The notes: generated from the sequence alone by a model not told the origin. A stretch of DNA of 38,800 nucleotides from a bacterium (GCA_030550015.1 JAUQQG010000064.1:1-38800); one strand, 5' to 3'; positions 8,144 to 16,360 are shown, counted from the first letter of the stretch. Translations and numbers: made by a program.

Positions 8144-8911
8144 CTACACAACCTCCTGCCGCAGTTCCTCCCATAGCATGTTGGCCAACTCGGCAGTTTT
8201 TGCCGACGCTACGGGAGTCTGCTCGCGGGGCCTAGGTGCGGCAGTTTCCACGATCCGCTTGATCTGTCCAGGCCGCCTTGTCATCAGGATCACGCGGTCA
8301 GCAAGCCTAAGAGCCTCTAGCAGATCGTGTGTCACGAAGAGGATGGTTGCCTGGATCTCCTGCCAAATGCGCAGCAACTCGTTCCCTAGAACTATCCGTG
8401 TCTGGGCATCGAGCGCTCCGAACGGCTCGTCCATGAGGAGGATCTGGGGGCGAAGGACTAGCGTTCGTGCAATGGCAACCCGTTGCCGCATACCCCCCGA
8501 GAGCTCCCGTGGGTAGTGGTGCTCAAACCCCTGCAGCCCCACTAGCTGGATGACCTCTTTTGCCAGCGTCTCCTGCACGGCAGGGGGCACACCACGCGCC
8601 TTCAAGCCAAACTTCACATTCTCCAAAGTGCTCAACCAGGGGAACGTAGAGTCTTCCTGGAAGACGATCCCCACCTCTGTCCGCGGGCCCTGCACCGGCT
8701 TGCCAAGGACCACTACCTCGCCGGCTGTAGGGCTCTGGAGCCCCGCAATGATCTCGAGGAGTGTAGATTTCCCGCATCCGGAGGGGCCCACAATGGCGAC
8801 GAATTCCCCTGCTTCCACGGAGAAACTGACATCCCGCAACGCCTCAACGGGAGGCGCTCCGGTGTTGGGACGATAGACCTTGGACAGAGAGCGAACCTCA
8901 ATGATCGGCAT
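8144..8911 (-). CDS. ABC transporter ATPase, SsuB/TauB-like
   Basis: A 255-residue cytoplasmic ATPase that powers the two permeases. Walker A is GPSGCGKST (about residue 42), the Q-loop is VGIVFQEDSTFPW, the signature is LSGGMRQRVAIAR, Walker B is ILLMDEPFGALD, and the H-loop is ILFVTHDLLEAL. Sequence and length fit the nitrate/sulfonate/taurine family. It starts 5 bases after the binding-protein stop and has no strong ribosome site of its own, so it is probably translated by coupling. Confidence 0.93.
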   Translation of the reverse strand: MPIIEVRSLSKVYRPNTGAPPVEALRDVSFSVEAGEFVAIVGPSGCGKSTLLEIIAGLQSPTAGEVVVLGKPVQGPRTEVGIVFQEDSTFPWLSTLENVKFGLKARGVPPAVQETLAKEVIQLVGLQGFEHHYPRELSGGMRQRVAIARTLVLRPQILLMDEPFGALDAQTRIVLGNELLRIWQEIQATILFVTHDLLEALRLADRVILMTRRPGQIKRIVETAAPRPREQTPVASAKTAELANMLWEELRQEVV

Positions 8912-8916
8912 GCGCT

Positions 8917-9957
8917 TTAAGGCAACTCGATTCGCTGATCAGGATCCAGGAAACTCTGATCGACAATTTTACTCCATGGAATCTTAAAGTCCTTGGGAAT
9001 GTCCCCTGCGATCCGCATTCCTTCCTCTGCCGTGAGCAGGCCCGTGCGGCTCAGGCGCCCATCGCTGTAATAAGCACCGACGTGCGCTCCCGAGGCGCGG
9101 AGGACCAGCATTCCTTGATCTTCCGTGAGGTTGTTGAGTCGCGCGTAGATGCGGGCGGCATCCCTGGGGTTGCTTAGGATGAACTCAACGCCTTTCCGTC
9201 GTGCCCTCAAGAACCCACGAACAACCTCTGGGTTCCGTTCGACCAACGACCTTCGCGCGAGAATGAGGGTCTGGAAGTAGAGCGGGACATATTTCTTGGC
9301 ATAGAACAGGATCCTTGTATCAGATGCACGGGTACTGTACGTCGGCTCCAGCATCGCAGCAGCATCGACCTCACGACGACGTAACAGCGCCAATCCCTCT
9401 CCGATCCCTCCTGCTGCAATGAGCTTCACCTCCTTCGGGTCGATGCCGACCTTCTGCAGGCAGAGAATGGCAAGCTGCTCTGTCACGGAGCCTGGGCTCG
9501 TGTAGCTCATGCGTTTCCCTCGCAAATCCTCAATGCGAAGAATTGGAGAATCGGGAAGCACAACCCACGAGATGTCCCCTGGCGACTTTACGCCGCCACC
9601 TACGATCACAAAGGGTTCGCGGGCTCTTAAGATCGCCAAGACGGAAGCTGCTGTGGCAGCTTCTCCGAGAAGTAGGTTCCCCTCTGTGATAGCACGGATG
9701 GTCTCGCCACCACCTCTCGCTCCAACAATATCCCGGATCTCTATCCCTTCAGCTCGGAAGTATCCCTTCTCCATCGCGACGGTAGTCGGAAGATGGTAGA
9801 GGAAGATTGGATACCACGTGATGGCGATCGTACCAAGGTTGAATAGCCTTGGACCTGCGAAGGCACGACTCAGTGGCTGTGTAGCATACAAGGCACCAAG
9901 CACCGCAACTTGACGCAGGAACTGGCGTCGCGTCCAGCGGCGTAGGTGTTCATCCAT
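8917..9957 (-). CDS. Tat-exported ABC substrate-binding protein, SsuA/TauA/NMT1-like
   Basis: A 346-residue periplasmic binding protein. The chosen ATG at 9957 gives a short basic N terminus with TRRQFLRQVAVLGALYA, a good twin-arginine export signal; an upstream start at 9993 would add 12 residues. The mature part has the NMT1/SsuA hallmarks: HLPTTVAMEKGYFRAEGIEI, the GGGETIRAI binding loop, and EDLRGKRMSYTSPGSVTEQL. No lipobox cysteine is present, so it should be soluble in the periplasm. It is the first transporter gene after the dehydratase subunits and probably determines substrate; the family alone does not name the ligand. Confidence 0.88.
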   Translation of the reverse strand: MDEHLRRWTRRQFLRQVAVLGALYATQPLSRAFAGPRLFNLGTIAITWYPIFLYHLPTTVAMEKGYFRAEGIEIRDIVGARGGGETIRAITEGNLLLGEAATAASVLAILRAREPFVIVGGGVKSPGDISWVVLPDSPILRIEDLRGKRMSYTSPGSVTEQLAILCLQKVGIDPKEVKLIAAGGIGEGLALLRRREVDAAAMLEPTYSTRASDTRILFYAKKYVPLYFQTLILARRSLVERNPEVVRGFLRARRKGVEFILSNPRDAARIYARLNNLTEDQGMLVLRASGAHVGAYYSDGRLSRTGLLTAEEGMRIAGDIPKDFKIPWSKIVDQSFLDPDQRIELP

Positions 9958-9994
9958 GCTTCCACCCCCCCTTCTATGTATTCCACAACTCAAT

Positions 9995-10013
9995 ATCTAT
10001 TTATAGGATAGAT
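9995..10013. promoter_or_regulatory. Inverted repeat with -10-like sequence ahead of the binding-protein gene
   Basis: ATCTAT and ATAGAT arms flank 7 bases in an AT-rich spot between the small dehydratase subunit and the binding-protein gene. On the minus strand the same stretch contains TATAAA about 45 nt before the ATG, without a convincing -35. It could be an internal promoter with an operator for the transporter genes. Confidence 0.35.
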
Positions 10014-10507
10014 CAGCCAGTTGTGAGGCGTCTTCGTGCCCAGGCCTCGAGTCCGCCGCAGGTGATGATGTCTAGCAAGAACGGCGGCAACGAAGGCATA
10101 CGGAAGACACGCCCGTCGACCTCGATCACGCCGGCATCTGTGTCAATGCGAAGGCGAGAACCATCCCGAGCGGCGTCAACTGCCTCCCGACACGGAACCG
10201 CGAGCAGCCCCAGGTTGATGCAGTTCCGATAAAAGATTCGGGCGAAGCTCTTGCCCACGAGACAACGAATGCCCCATGCCTTCATGGCAAGTGGGACGTG
10301 TTCACGGGACGACCCTGCCCCGAAATTCTCCCCGACGACGAGAATCGTGTCTTCCCGCAGCCGATCCCGTAGCGAAGGATCGAGCCCCTCGAACAAGTAC
10401 CATTTCATTTGCTGCGGGTCCACAATATTGAGATACGGGCCAGGGTAAAGAACGTCGGTGTCCACATTGTCCCTGGCAATGAGAAGCGCGGTGCCTTCAA
10501 AGATCAT
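10013..10507 (-). CDS. Aconitase-family dehydratase, small subunit (LeuD/HacB/DmdB type)
   Basis: The 164-residue swivel-domain subunit pairs with the large subunit to hydrate or dehydrate a 2-alkylmalate-type acid. It has the family VDTDVLYPGPYL loop near the N terminus, which contributes to substrate choice, and the GENFGAGSSREHVPLAMKAW core, then SFARIFYRNCINLGLL. The ATG at 10507 overlaps the large-subunit stop (ATGA), the usual arrangement. Residues around the substrate loop (YLNIVDPQQM) differ from textbook leucine-pathway LeuD proteins as I recall them. With lyase and CoA-transferase genes beside it and no other leucine gene, a catabolic substrate such as citramalate or dimethylmalate is likely. 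Confidence 0.85.
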   Translation of the reverse strand: MIFEGTALLIARDNVDTDVLYPGPYLNIVDPQQMKWYLFEGLDPSLRDRLREDTILVVGENFGAGSSREHVPLAMKAWGIRCLVGKSFARIFYRNCINLGLLAVPCREAVDAARDGSRLRIDTDAGVIEVDGRVFRMPSLPPFLLDIITCGGLEAWARRRLTTG

Positions 10508-11778
10508 GCGCGCACCTCCGCCAGGAATTCGGCTGGGTGGACGATCTCCCCGGCAACCGCTGCTGAGGCTGCCACCCAGGCGTTCGCGAGGTACACCTCC
10601 GCTTCCGGGGAGCCCATACGACCCCGGAAGTTCCGGTTGGTGGTTGTGACTGCACGCTCGCCTGCGGCGAGCACGCCCATATGGCCACCGAAGCAGGCCC
10701 CACACGTGGGAGGTGAAACGATCGCACCAGCCTCAAGGAAAACATCGATCAGCCCCTCGCGGAGAGCTTGCCGGTAGATCGAGGACGTTGCGGGCACAAT
10801 GATCGCCCGCACGCGCGGGTGTACGCGGCGACCGCGGAGCACCTCCGCCGCCTGTCGCAGGTCGGTGAGAGTACCGTTCGCGCAGTTGCCGATGTAGACC
10901 TGGTCAATGCGAACCCCCCGCGCGTCCTCCACGGGGATCACGTTGCCTGGGGAGTGGGGCGCGGCCACAAGGGGTGAAAGTGCATCGAGTGCGATCCGAA
11001 CCCGCTGCGCGAACTGCGCATGAGGATCCGAGCGCTCGGCCACCCAAGGACGGGTGGTGCGGCCCTGGAGGTATGCTGCTGTGGTTGCATCGGCAGGAAA
11101 TAGACCTGTCTCGGCCCCCGCCTCAACAGCCATATTGGACACCGCAAGGCGTTCGTCAATCGAGAGGGATTCTGCCCCAGCCCCCACGAACTCTAGCACG
11201 TGGTTCGTGCCCCCCGCCACGCCGATGTGGGCAATCACTGCGAGGATGAGGTCTTTCCCTGTGATGAACGGAGGCCTCGTGCCCTCAAAGACAACCTGGA
11301 TCGTGCCAGGGACTACTTGCCAGAACTCTCCGAAGGCTAAACAGAACGCAATGTCCGTCGATCCAAGACCGGTTCCAAAAGCGCCAAGTGCGCCATACGT
11401 GCACGTATGCGAGTCGCCACCTGCAATCACTGTACCAGGGACCACCCATCCTTCCTCGCAGAGCAATGTATGCTCGATCCCACCCCTTCCCTGGCCATAG
11501 AAGGTTACCCCTTGCGATTCGCACCATTCCTCTAGCGACCTCAGCAGCGCGGCTGACATGGCGTCCTTGGCCGGGGTAAAGTGGTCTGCAACCATCACCA
11601 CCTTCTGGGGGTCGAACACTCTCCGCGCTCCCATCCGCTCCATGGCACGGAACGCAACAGGGCCGGAGATGTCATTTGCCAAAACAACATCGCAACGCAC
11701 CATGATGATGTCGCCAGGGGCGATATCCGCAGCGTCCGTATGTGCCAAGAGGATCTTCTCAACAAGCGTATGTGGCAT
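10504..11778 (-). CDS. Aconitase-family dehydratase, large subunit (LeuC/HacA/DmdA type)
   Basis: A 424-residue [4Fe-4S] dehydratase subunit. Three cluster ligands are visible: Cys299 (GNCANG), Cys359 and Cys362 (PTCGACFGGHMG). Other signatures are GGDSHTCTYGALGAFGTGLG and TNRNFRGRMG. Length fits the prokaryote two-subunit isopropylmalate/homoaconitate/2,3-dimethylmalate group rather than single-chain aconitase. It begins 12 bases beyond the lyase gene stop. In this family citraconate plus water giving (R)-citramalate is a known reaction, which would link it to the CoA-transferase and lyase upstream. Plain isopropylmalate isomerase remains possible if leucine genes lie elsewhere in the genome. 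Confidence 0.87.
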   Translation of the reverse strand: MPHTLVEKILLAHTDAADIAPGDIIMVRCDVVLANDISGPVAFRAMERMGARRVFDPQKVVMVADHFTPAKDAMSAALLRSLEEWCESQGVTFYGQGRGGIEHTLLCEEGWVVPGTVIAGGDSHTCTYGALGAFGTGLGSTDIAFCLAFGEFWQVVPGTIQVVFEGTRPPFITGKDLILAVIAHIGVAGGTNHVLEFVGAGAESLSIDERLAVSNMAVEAGAETGLFPADATTAAYLQGRTTRPWVAERSDPHAQFAQRVRIALDALSPLVAAPHSPGNVIPVEDARGVRIDQVYIGNCANGTLTDLRQAAEVLRGRRVHPRVRAIIVPATSSIYRQALREGLIDVFLEAGAIVSPPTCGACFGGHMGVLAAGERAVTTTNRNFRGRMGSPEAEVYLANAWVAASAAVAGEIVHPAEFLAEVRA

Positions 11779-11790
11779 CGAAGTTCCTCC

Positions 11791-12684
11791 TCATCTTGAC
11801 ACAGCCATGAACCTGCCTGCCCGGTATACCTGCCCCGGAAGAGGATGGCCAAGAACCTCCTCAAGCCACCTCGCTACTGCAATGAGTCCGTCTAAATCTA
11901 TACCTGTTTCAATGCCCTCACCGTCCAGCATGTACACGAGGTCCTCCGTGGCGATATTGCCAGCTGCCCGAGGTGCAAACGGGCAACCACCAATGCCACC
12001 CACCGAGGCGTCGAACACGCTCGCTCCTTCCTCCATTGCGACATATGCATTCGCAAGCCCCGTGTTCCGCGTGTTATGCAGGTGAACGCCTATGGGCCTG
12101 CCCAGCCTCACTCCTTCCCGAACCAGGTGGCGTACCTGCTTAGGTACAGCGACTCCAATGGTGTCTGCGAACACGATCTCATCGGCACCGGCTGCTACCA
12201 GTCGCTCGGCAAATGCCAGGACTCGACCTGGATCCACCCGTCCCTCAAACGGGCAGCCGAAGGAGGCGCCGATCGTGATCGTGGCACGGATCCCGTCCGC
12301 ATGAGCCCTGGCAATAATTCGCTCGGCTACCGCGAGGGATTCCTCGACGCTTGAATTCTGGTTTCGCCGGTTAAACGTCTCTGTGGCAGCAAAGGCAAAG
12401 TGGACTTCTTTCAGCCCAACTGCATGCAGGCGATCGTATCCCTTCTCATTGAGTACGAGACCTGCGTACACAGTGCTGTATCGTACGTCGAGTGCGCTTA
12501 CCACGTCCTCAGCCCCGGCCATCTGTGGGACCCGTGACGGGCTCACAAAGCTTGCTACCTCGATCTTCGGGATTCCTGTACTGGCCAAGCGGTTACACAA
12601 CTCTGCACGCACTCCAGGAGGGAGAACAGAGGGCTCGTTCTGGAGACCATCCCTTGGACCTACCTCCACAACTGTGACCTGCAT
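11791..12684 (-). CDS. HMG-CoA lyase family protein, possible (R)-citramalyl-CoA lyase
   Basis: A 297-residue DRE-TIM metallolyase that should cleave a 3-hydroxy-3-methyl acyl-CoA. Active-site features are present: Arg11-Asp12 in VEVGPRDGLQNE, the metal histidines His201 and His203 in GVHLHNTRNTGLAN, the mobile-loop Cys234 (GGIGGCPFAP) and Asn243 (AAGNIATEDLVYML). The classical enzyme has HxHDTYG where this has HLHNTRNTG, so a different substrate is plausible. An HMG-CoA-lyase-family (R)-citramalyl-CoA lyase is known from Chloroflexus, giving acetyl-CoA and pyruvate. The ATG overlaps the CoA-transferase stop by one base (TGATG). HMG-CoA cleavage itself, for example in leucine breakdown, is the main alternative. 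Confidence 0.85.
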   Translation of the reverse strand: MQVTVVEVGPRDGLQNEPSVLPPGVRAELCNRLASTGIPKIEVASFVSPSRVPQMAGAEDVVSALDVRYSTVYAGLVLNEKGYDRLHAVGLKEVHFAFAATETFNRRNQNSSVEESLAVAERIIARAHADGIRATITIGASFGCPFEGRVDPGRVLAFAERLVAAGADEIVFADTIGVAVPKQVRHLVREGVRLGRPIGVHLHNTRNTGLANAYVAMEEGASVFDASVGGIGGCPFAPRAAGNIATEDLVYMLDGEGIETGIDLDGLIAVARWLEEVLGHPLPGQVYRAGRFMAVSR

Positions 12685-13877
12685 CAAATAATCCCCCTCT
12701 CACGGAGGTCCGCCACCTCTGCCTCACTCAGGCCGAGCAGGCCGCAATAGATCTCGTAGTTGTGCTGCCCCAGCTCCGGGCCCGTCCAGCGGATCTCGCC
12801 TGGGGTGTTAGAAAGTTTGGGGAAAACATTCTGCATGGGCAACCTTCCAATCCCGGGGGCGTCTTTCCAGACGATGTCTTCTCGCGCCTGAAAGTGCGGA
12901 TCCTCCAACATCTCCTTCGCCGTATAGATCTTTCCAGCCGGAACTCCTGCGGCCTCGAGGATCTCTAAGAGTTGATCGATGGGAAGCGTGGCAGTCCACT
13001 CTGCAATGATCTCATCCAGGAGCTCCATGTTCTCGCCGCGAGCGTCATGGGTCGCAAACCTGGGATCCTCGGCCAACTCAGGCCTCCCCATCGCTTGGGC
13101 GAGCCTGCGGAATACACTATCCGCATTTGCTCCCATGACGAGCCACTGACCATCCCGCGTTGGGTAGATGTTCGAGGGCGCCACCCCTGGCAAGACCGAG
13201 CCCGTGCGCGTCCGTACATAGCCAGTGAGGGCATACTCGGGAATGGTGCTTTCCATATAGGCGAGCACAGCTTCATAGATCCCAATGTCCACAACCTGGC
13301 CACGTCCGCCCCTGACTTCCCGGTGATAGAGTGCGGCGAGAGCGCCAAGAGCTCCCAGGGTTCCTGCCAGGGCATCCCCTATGGAGATACCAACCCGGGT
13401 AGGCGGCCTGTCAGGGTAGCCGGTGATGTGGCGAAGTCCGCCCATCGCCTCTGCGATGCTGCCGAAGCCCGCCCTATTCCGGTAAGGACCAGTCTGCCCA
13501 TATCCTGACACCCGCACCATGATCAGCCCGGGGTTCTCGCGGGAAAGTTCCTCGTATCCCAAACCCCACTCCTCCAGGGTTCCGGGGCGGAAGTTTTCAA
13601 CCACGATATCGCTCTTGGCGATGAGGCGCCTTGCCACTGCCTGCCCTTCTTCTGTGCGCAGGTCGAGGGTAATAGATTTCTTGTTCCGCGCAATGATCGG
13701 CCACCATAGGCTTCTCCCGTTCACCTTCCGGTGTCCCCACCTACGCATGGGGTCCCCTGAGCCTGGTGGTTCGATCTTAATCACCTCGGCGCCAAGGTCT
13801 CCTAAAAGCTGCCCACAGAAAGGCCCCGCAAGCAGCATCCCCATTTCTACGACACGGACACCTTCAAGGGCCCCCAT
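12684..13877 (-). CDS. Class III (CaiB/BaiF) acyl-CoA transferase
   Basis: A 397-residue CoA-transferase. The start at 13877 has GAGGTGG 9 bases upstream; an ATG at 13886 sits directly against that site and is less likely. Family features are LEGVRVVEMGMLLAGPFCGQ at the N terminus, IKIEPPGSGDPMR, NKKSITLDLRTEEG, and the catalytic aspartate Asp168 in GISIGDALAG, matching Asp169 of formyl-CoA transferase. It moves CoA from a donor such as succinyl-CoA to a free carboxylic acid. With an HMG-CoA-lyase relative next in the operon it probably activates the acid that the lyase cleaves. The exact donor and acceptor cannot be read from sequence. Confidence 0.9.
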   Translation of the reverse strand: MGALEGVRVVEMGMLLAGPFCGQLLGDLGAEVIKIEPPGSGDPMRRWGHRKVNGRSLWWPIIARNKKSITLDLRTEEGQAVARRLIAKSDIVVENFRPGTLEEWGLGYEELSRENPGLIMVRVSGYGQTGPYRNRAGFGSIAEAMGGLRHITGYPDRPPTRVGISIGDALAGTLGALGALAALYHREVRGGRGQVVDIGIYEAVLAYMESTIPEYALTGYVRTRTGSVLPGVAPSNIYPTRDGQWLVMGANADSVFRRLAQAMGRPELAEDPRFATHDARGENMELLDEIIAEWTATLPIDQLLEILEAAGVPAGKIYTAKEMLEDPHFQAREDIVWKDAPGIGRLPMQNVFPKLSNTPGEIRWTGPELGQHNYEIYCGLLGLSEAEVADLRERGII

Positions 13878-13975
13878 AACTTGCATCCACCTCGCTCCCT
13901 GGGCATTCCGCAACTGTTCTTGAACCTCTCAGGATCCGCATCCACGATGATCGGTATAACTGGAGCCGGTGGTAC

Positions 13976-14671
13976 TCATACACCGGCGTCCTGAAGCATC
14001 GAGAGCACGAAGTCTCTCCCCTGATAGATATGCGCCCGCATCAAGACTTCGGCTTGGTCGCCATCTTTCTGCTCCAGAGCCTGGGCGATCTTTCGATGGT
14101 AGTAGTTCGACAGCGCATATTCTCGGGGACTGTAGCCGAAGAAAGATCTATAGACGAGGGGGATTTGGATCGTGCGGTTCAAGAGCTTCACCAAGCGCTG
14201 ATTTCGACTCGCCACGTGGATCGTGTGATGAAATTCATTGTTGCGCACGGTAAACCAGCGCACTGCATCCTCGTGGCTCGCAAAGGCTTCGAGGTTAAAA
14301 CCTTCCATTTCCGCTACCAGCTGACGTAACCGGTCCACCTCACTGGGTGTGATCTCGTTGGCAGCATGGCGTGCGGCATGACCTTCCAATAAGGCGCGAA
14401 GATCATAGATCTCCAGTACGTCCTGCGGTGTATATGAGCAAACGACTGCCCCTCGATTGGGGATGAGGGAGACCAGCCCTTCAGCCTCGAGTCGCGTCAG
14501 GGCTTGACGGATTGGGGTACGGCTCATGCCGAGCTCCCGTGCAAGCCGCTCCTCGATCAACCGCTCGCGCGGCCGAAAGGTCCCATTCAGAATGCGCGCC
14601 CGGATTTCCACATAAGCATCCAGGCTGTTATTCACCCTTTTCCCCGGAAGAGAGACTGAGGGAACTGTCAT
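13976..14671 (-). CDS. GntR-family transcriptional regulator with FCD domain (FadR subfamily)
   Basis: A 231-residue DNA-binding regulator. The winged helix covers about residues 18-85 (RERLIEERLARELGMSRTPI, then RQALTRLEAEGLV). The all-helical FCD effector domain follows (YDLRALLEGHAARHAA, then NNEFHHTIH), carrying the histidine/aspartate residues that bind a metal and a small organic acid in this family. The ATG at 14671 lies 12 nt after a TACAAT -10 box, with no ribosome site, so the message is probably leaderless. A palindrome over the promoter suggests self-repression. It precedes the CoA-transferase operon by about 100 bases on the same strand and is its likely regulator. Confidence 0.92.
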   Translation of the reverse strand: MTVPSVSLPGKRVNNSLDAYVEIRARILNGTFRPRERLIEERLARELGMSRTPIRQALTRLEAEGLVSLIPNRGAVVCSYTPQDVLEIYDLRALLEGHAARHAANEITPSEVDRLRQLVAEMEGFNLEAFASHEDAVRWFTVRNNEFHHTIHVASRNQRLVKLLNRTIQIPLVYRSFFGYSPREYALSNYYHRKIAQALEQKDGDQAEVLMRAHIYQGRDFVLSMLQDAGV

Positions 14672-14683
14672 AGCTTGGTCAAG

Positions 14684-14712
14684 ATTGTACACAATTTGTC
14701 TAAAAATAGCAA
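14684..14712 (-). promoter_or_regulatory. Promoter and overlapping operator of the FCD-GntR gene
   Basis: On the minus strand TTGCTA (14712-14707) and TACAAT (14689-14684) are 17 bp apart. The perfect inverted repeat ATTGT-AC-ACAAT at 14684-14695 covers the -10. Its core fits the FadR-type consensus TNGT-N-ACNA, so the regulator would block its own promoter until an inducer acid is present. Confidence 0.6.
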
Positions 14713-14815
14713 TGCGAACTCGTATTCGATAGATTGAGTATCTAAAAAGCCCATTTTAACCTGCTTTCTCCGAGGCAATTTTTTTGAAAAACGTGTACCA
14801 GGTGCCAACGCACAA

Positions 14816-14827
14816 ATTGTATACGAT
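14816..14827. promoter_or_regulatory. Second FadR/GntR-type operator-like site
   Basis: ATTGT-AT-ACGAT is one mismatch from a perfect palindrome and also fits TNGT-N-ACNA. It lies about 130 bp upstream of the site over the regulator promoter, between that gene and the end of the sugar isomerase gene. Two such sites could support cooperative binding or looping. Confidence 0.45.
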
Positions 14828-14902
14828 GGAAAGGCTCAATGGGCTCTTCCACTTAGGTATGGGGAATTTTCCCCGCGAGAGCAAAGGGTTTCGACGAGCG
14901 GA

Positions 14903-16120
14903 CTATCGGGGTCCCATCCCTCGTTCCCTCGCAAGTCGCTCCGCGTACCCTCCCTGGCGGAAAGCGGCAACAGGATCTGGAGGGACCCCCATCTCCTCGC
15001 GCACAACGGCGAGCAAAGGCCTGACATCAGTCTCGTAGGCCTCCTGGAGCACACGGTGCGCCCCCAACACATCCATCTCCTCCTGGACCTCACGCAACCT
15101 CCGGCGATCCACCAGGAGAGCTTTCGTATAAGCGATCTGGATGTTCACCACGGACTGGATCATGGCCTCGATCTTCCCCTCGATGTTGTGGGACTGATCG
15201 ATCATGTAAGCTACTTCCCGTGCGCAGCGGGAAACGGTGGGGTCTGGATCCCTCTCAGCGGCGACGATCTCGTTCATGATCAGGAAGAGCTCATACGGGT
15301 TGGTTGTGCCCACAATGAGGTCATCATCGGCGTACTTGCGGCTGTTAAAGTGAAAGCCCCCCAGTCGCCCCTCGTCCAGGAGGAAAGCCACAATATGCTC
15401 GATGTTCGTCCCCTGGGGATGGTGCCCCGTGTCAACAAGCACCTGCGCCGCAGGCCCAAGTCTCTGGCAAGTGGTAAATGCCATCCCCCAATCCGCAAGA
15501 TCCGTGTGATAAAAAGCAGGCTCGAAGAACTTGTACTCCACAAGCATGCGCATTCCAGGTGGTAAAGCGGCGTAAACCTGCTGCAGGCTCTCTATAAGGC
15601 GGCGCTTGCGTGCGCGGAAGTCGTCCTGCCCGGGGTAGTTGGTGCCGTCGGCAAACCAAAGGCTGAGAATGGTAGAGCCCAAGGACTTAGCGATCTCCAC
15701 ACACTCCAGGATGTGACGGATCGCCTTCTGACGCACTTTCTCATCCGGATGGCAAACGCTCCCCAGGCGGTAGTCGTCATCCTGGAAGACGTTGGGGTTG
15801 ACCGCGCCAATTCGGATGCCCAGGTCTGACGCGTATCGCCTCAGCGCACCCCAGTCCTCCACCCAGTCCCAGGGGATGTGGATTGCCACCGAAGGGCACA
15901 CACCAGTCAGCTGGTGGACGAGCGCGGCATCAGCTAGTTTCTCCCAGATGTTCCGGGCCGCTCCCGGCCAGGGGAAGACTTTGAACCGAGTCCCGCTATT
16001 TCCGTACCCCCACGAAGGAGTCTCAATAGCAAGGCGCTTGATGGCATCCTTCACAGCCTCAACATCAATCCCACGATCGACCAAGCGCGTAGCAAGAATA
16101 CGGTACTCGTCCATCGTCAT
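14903..16120 (-). CDS. rhaI: RhaI-type sugar isomerase (L-rhamnose / D-allose isomerase family)
   Basis: A 405-residue TIM-barrel isomerase of the non-E. coli L-rhamnose isomerase type. Metal-site segments are [36 protein letters not shown] and [14 protein letters not shown], with [11 protein letters not shown] near residue 85. The ATG at 16120 has AGGAGGG 8 bases upstream; a longer reading to 16234 is possible but lacks family sequence. These enzymes interconvert L-rhamnose and L-rhamnulose, and some act well on D-allose to give D-allulose. The gene diverges from a HutC-type GntR gene and a sugar transporter. No rhamnulokinase or rhamnulose-1-phosphate aldolase is present, so the substrate may be another sugar. 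Confidence 0.85.
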   Translation of the reverse strand: MTMDEYRILATRLVDRGIDVEAVKDAIKRLAIETPSWGYGNSGTRFKVFPWPGAARNIWEKLADAALVHQLTGVCPSVAIHIPWDWVEDWGALRRYASDLGIRIGAVNPNVFQDDDYRLGSVCHPDEKVRQKAIRHILECVEIAKSLGSTILSLWFADGTNYPGQDDFRARKRRLIESLQQVYAALPPGMRMLVEYKFFEPAFYHTDLADWGMAFTTCQRLGPAAQVLVDTGHHPQGTNIEHIVAFLLDEGRLGGFHFNSRKYADDDLIVGTTNPYELFLIMNEIVAAERDPDPTVSRCAREVAYMIDQSHNIEGKIEAMIQSVVNIQIAYTKALLVDRRRLREVQEEMDVLGAHRVLQEAYETDVRPLLAVVREEMGVPPDPVAAFRQGGYAERLARERGMGPR

Positions 16121-16312
16121 CCATCGATCCCTCCTACATCCTCGCTCGGGAAAGGGCGCCGTTTGCGAGGGAGGCTGGTACTTGCGGTATAGCCTCCTGC
16201 ACTTCTGACTTCCTCCTTCTCCTTCTATGCACAATTTCCCTCCGGTTCACGGGAGATCATGTACTTGTTCCATCGAATGCGGAGGATCTAAGTATCTGCT
16301 ACAAAAAGGAGA

Positions 16313-16341
16313 TTGACCGAATTGTACGGTCATGCTAACAT
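16313..16341 (+). promoter_or_regulatory. Promoter with embedded palindrome ahead of the HutC-type GntR gene
   Basis: TTGACC (16313-16318) and TAACAT (16336-16341) are 17 bp apart. The inverted repeat GACCG-N7-CGGTC (16315-16331) overlaps the -35 and fills most of the spacer, so a bound protein would exclude RNA polymerase. It is the likely operator for the GntR regulator encoded just downstream, and could also affect the divergent isomerase gene. Confidence 0.55.
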
Positions 16342-16360
16342 CAGGACGAGGAGATTCCCC

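Noticed and set aside
10013-11778. leuC/leuD of leucine biosynthesis
   Set aside because: The family is right, but no other leucine gene is present and the neighbours are catabolic CoA enzymes and a transporter, so the symbols were not assigned.
14861-14874. Palindrome GGGGAATTTTCCCC after the isomerase gene as a terminator
   Set aside because: Only a 2-base loop and no T-run; it may be chance or a protein site, with no further support.
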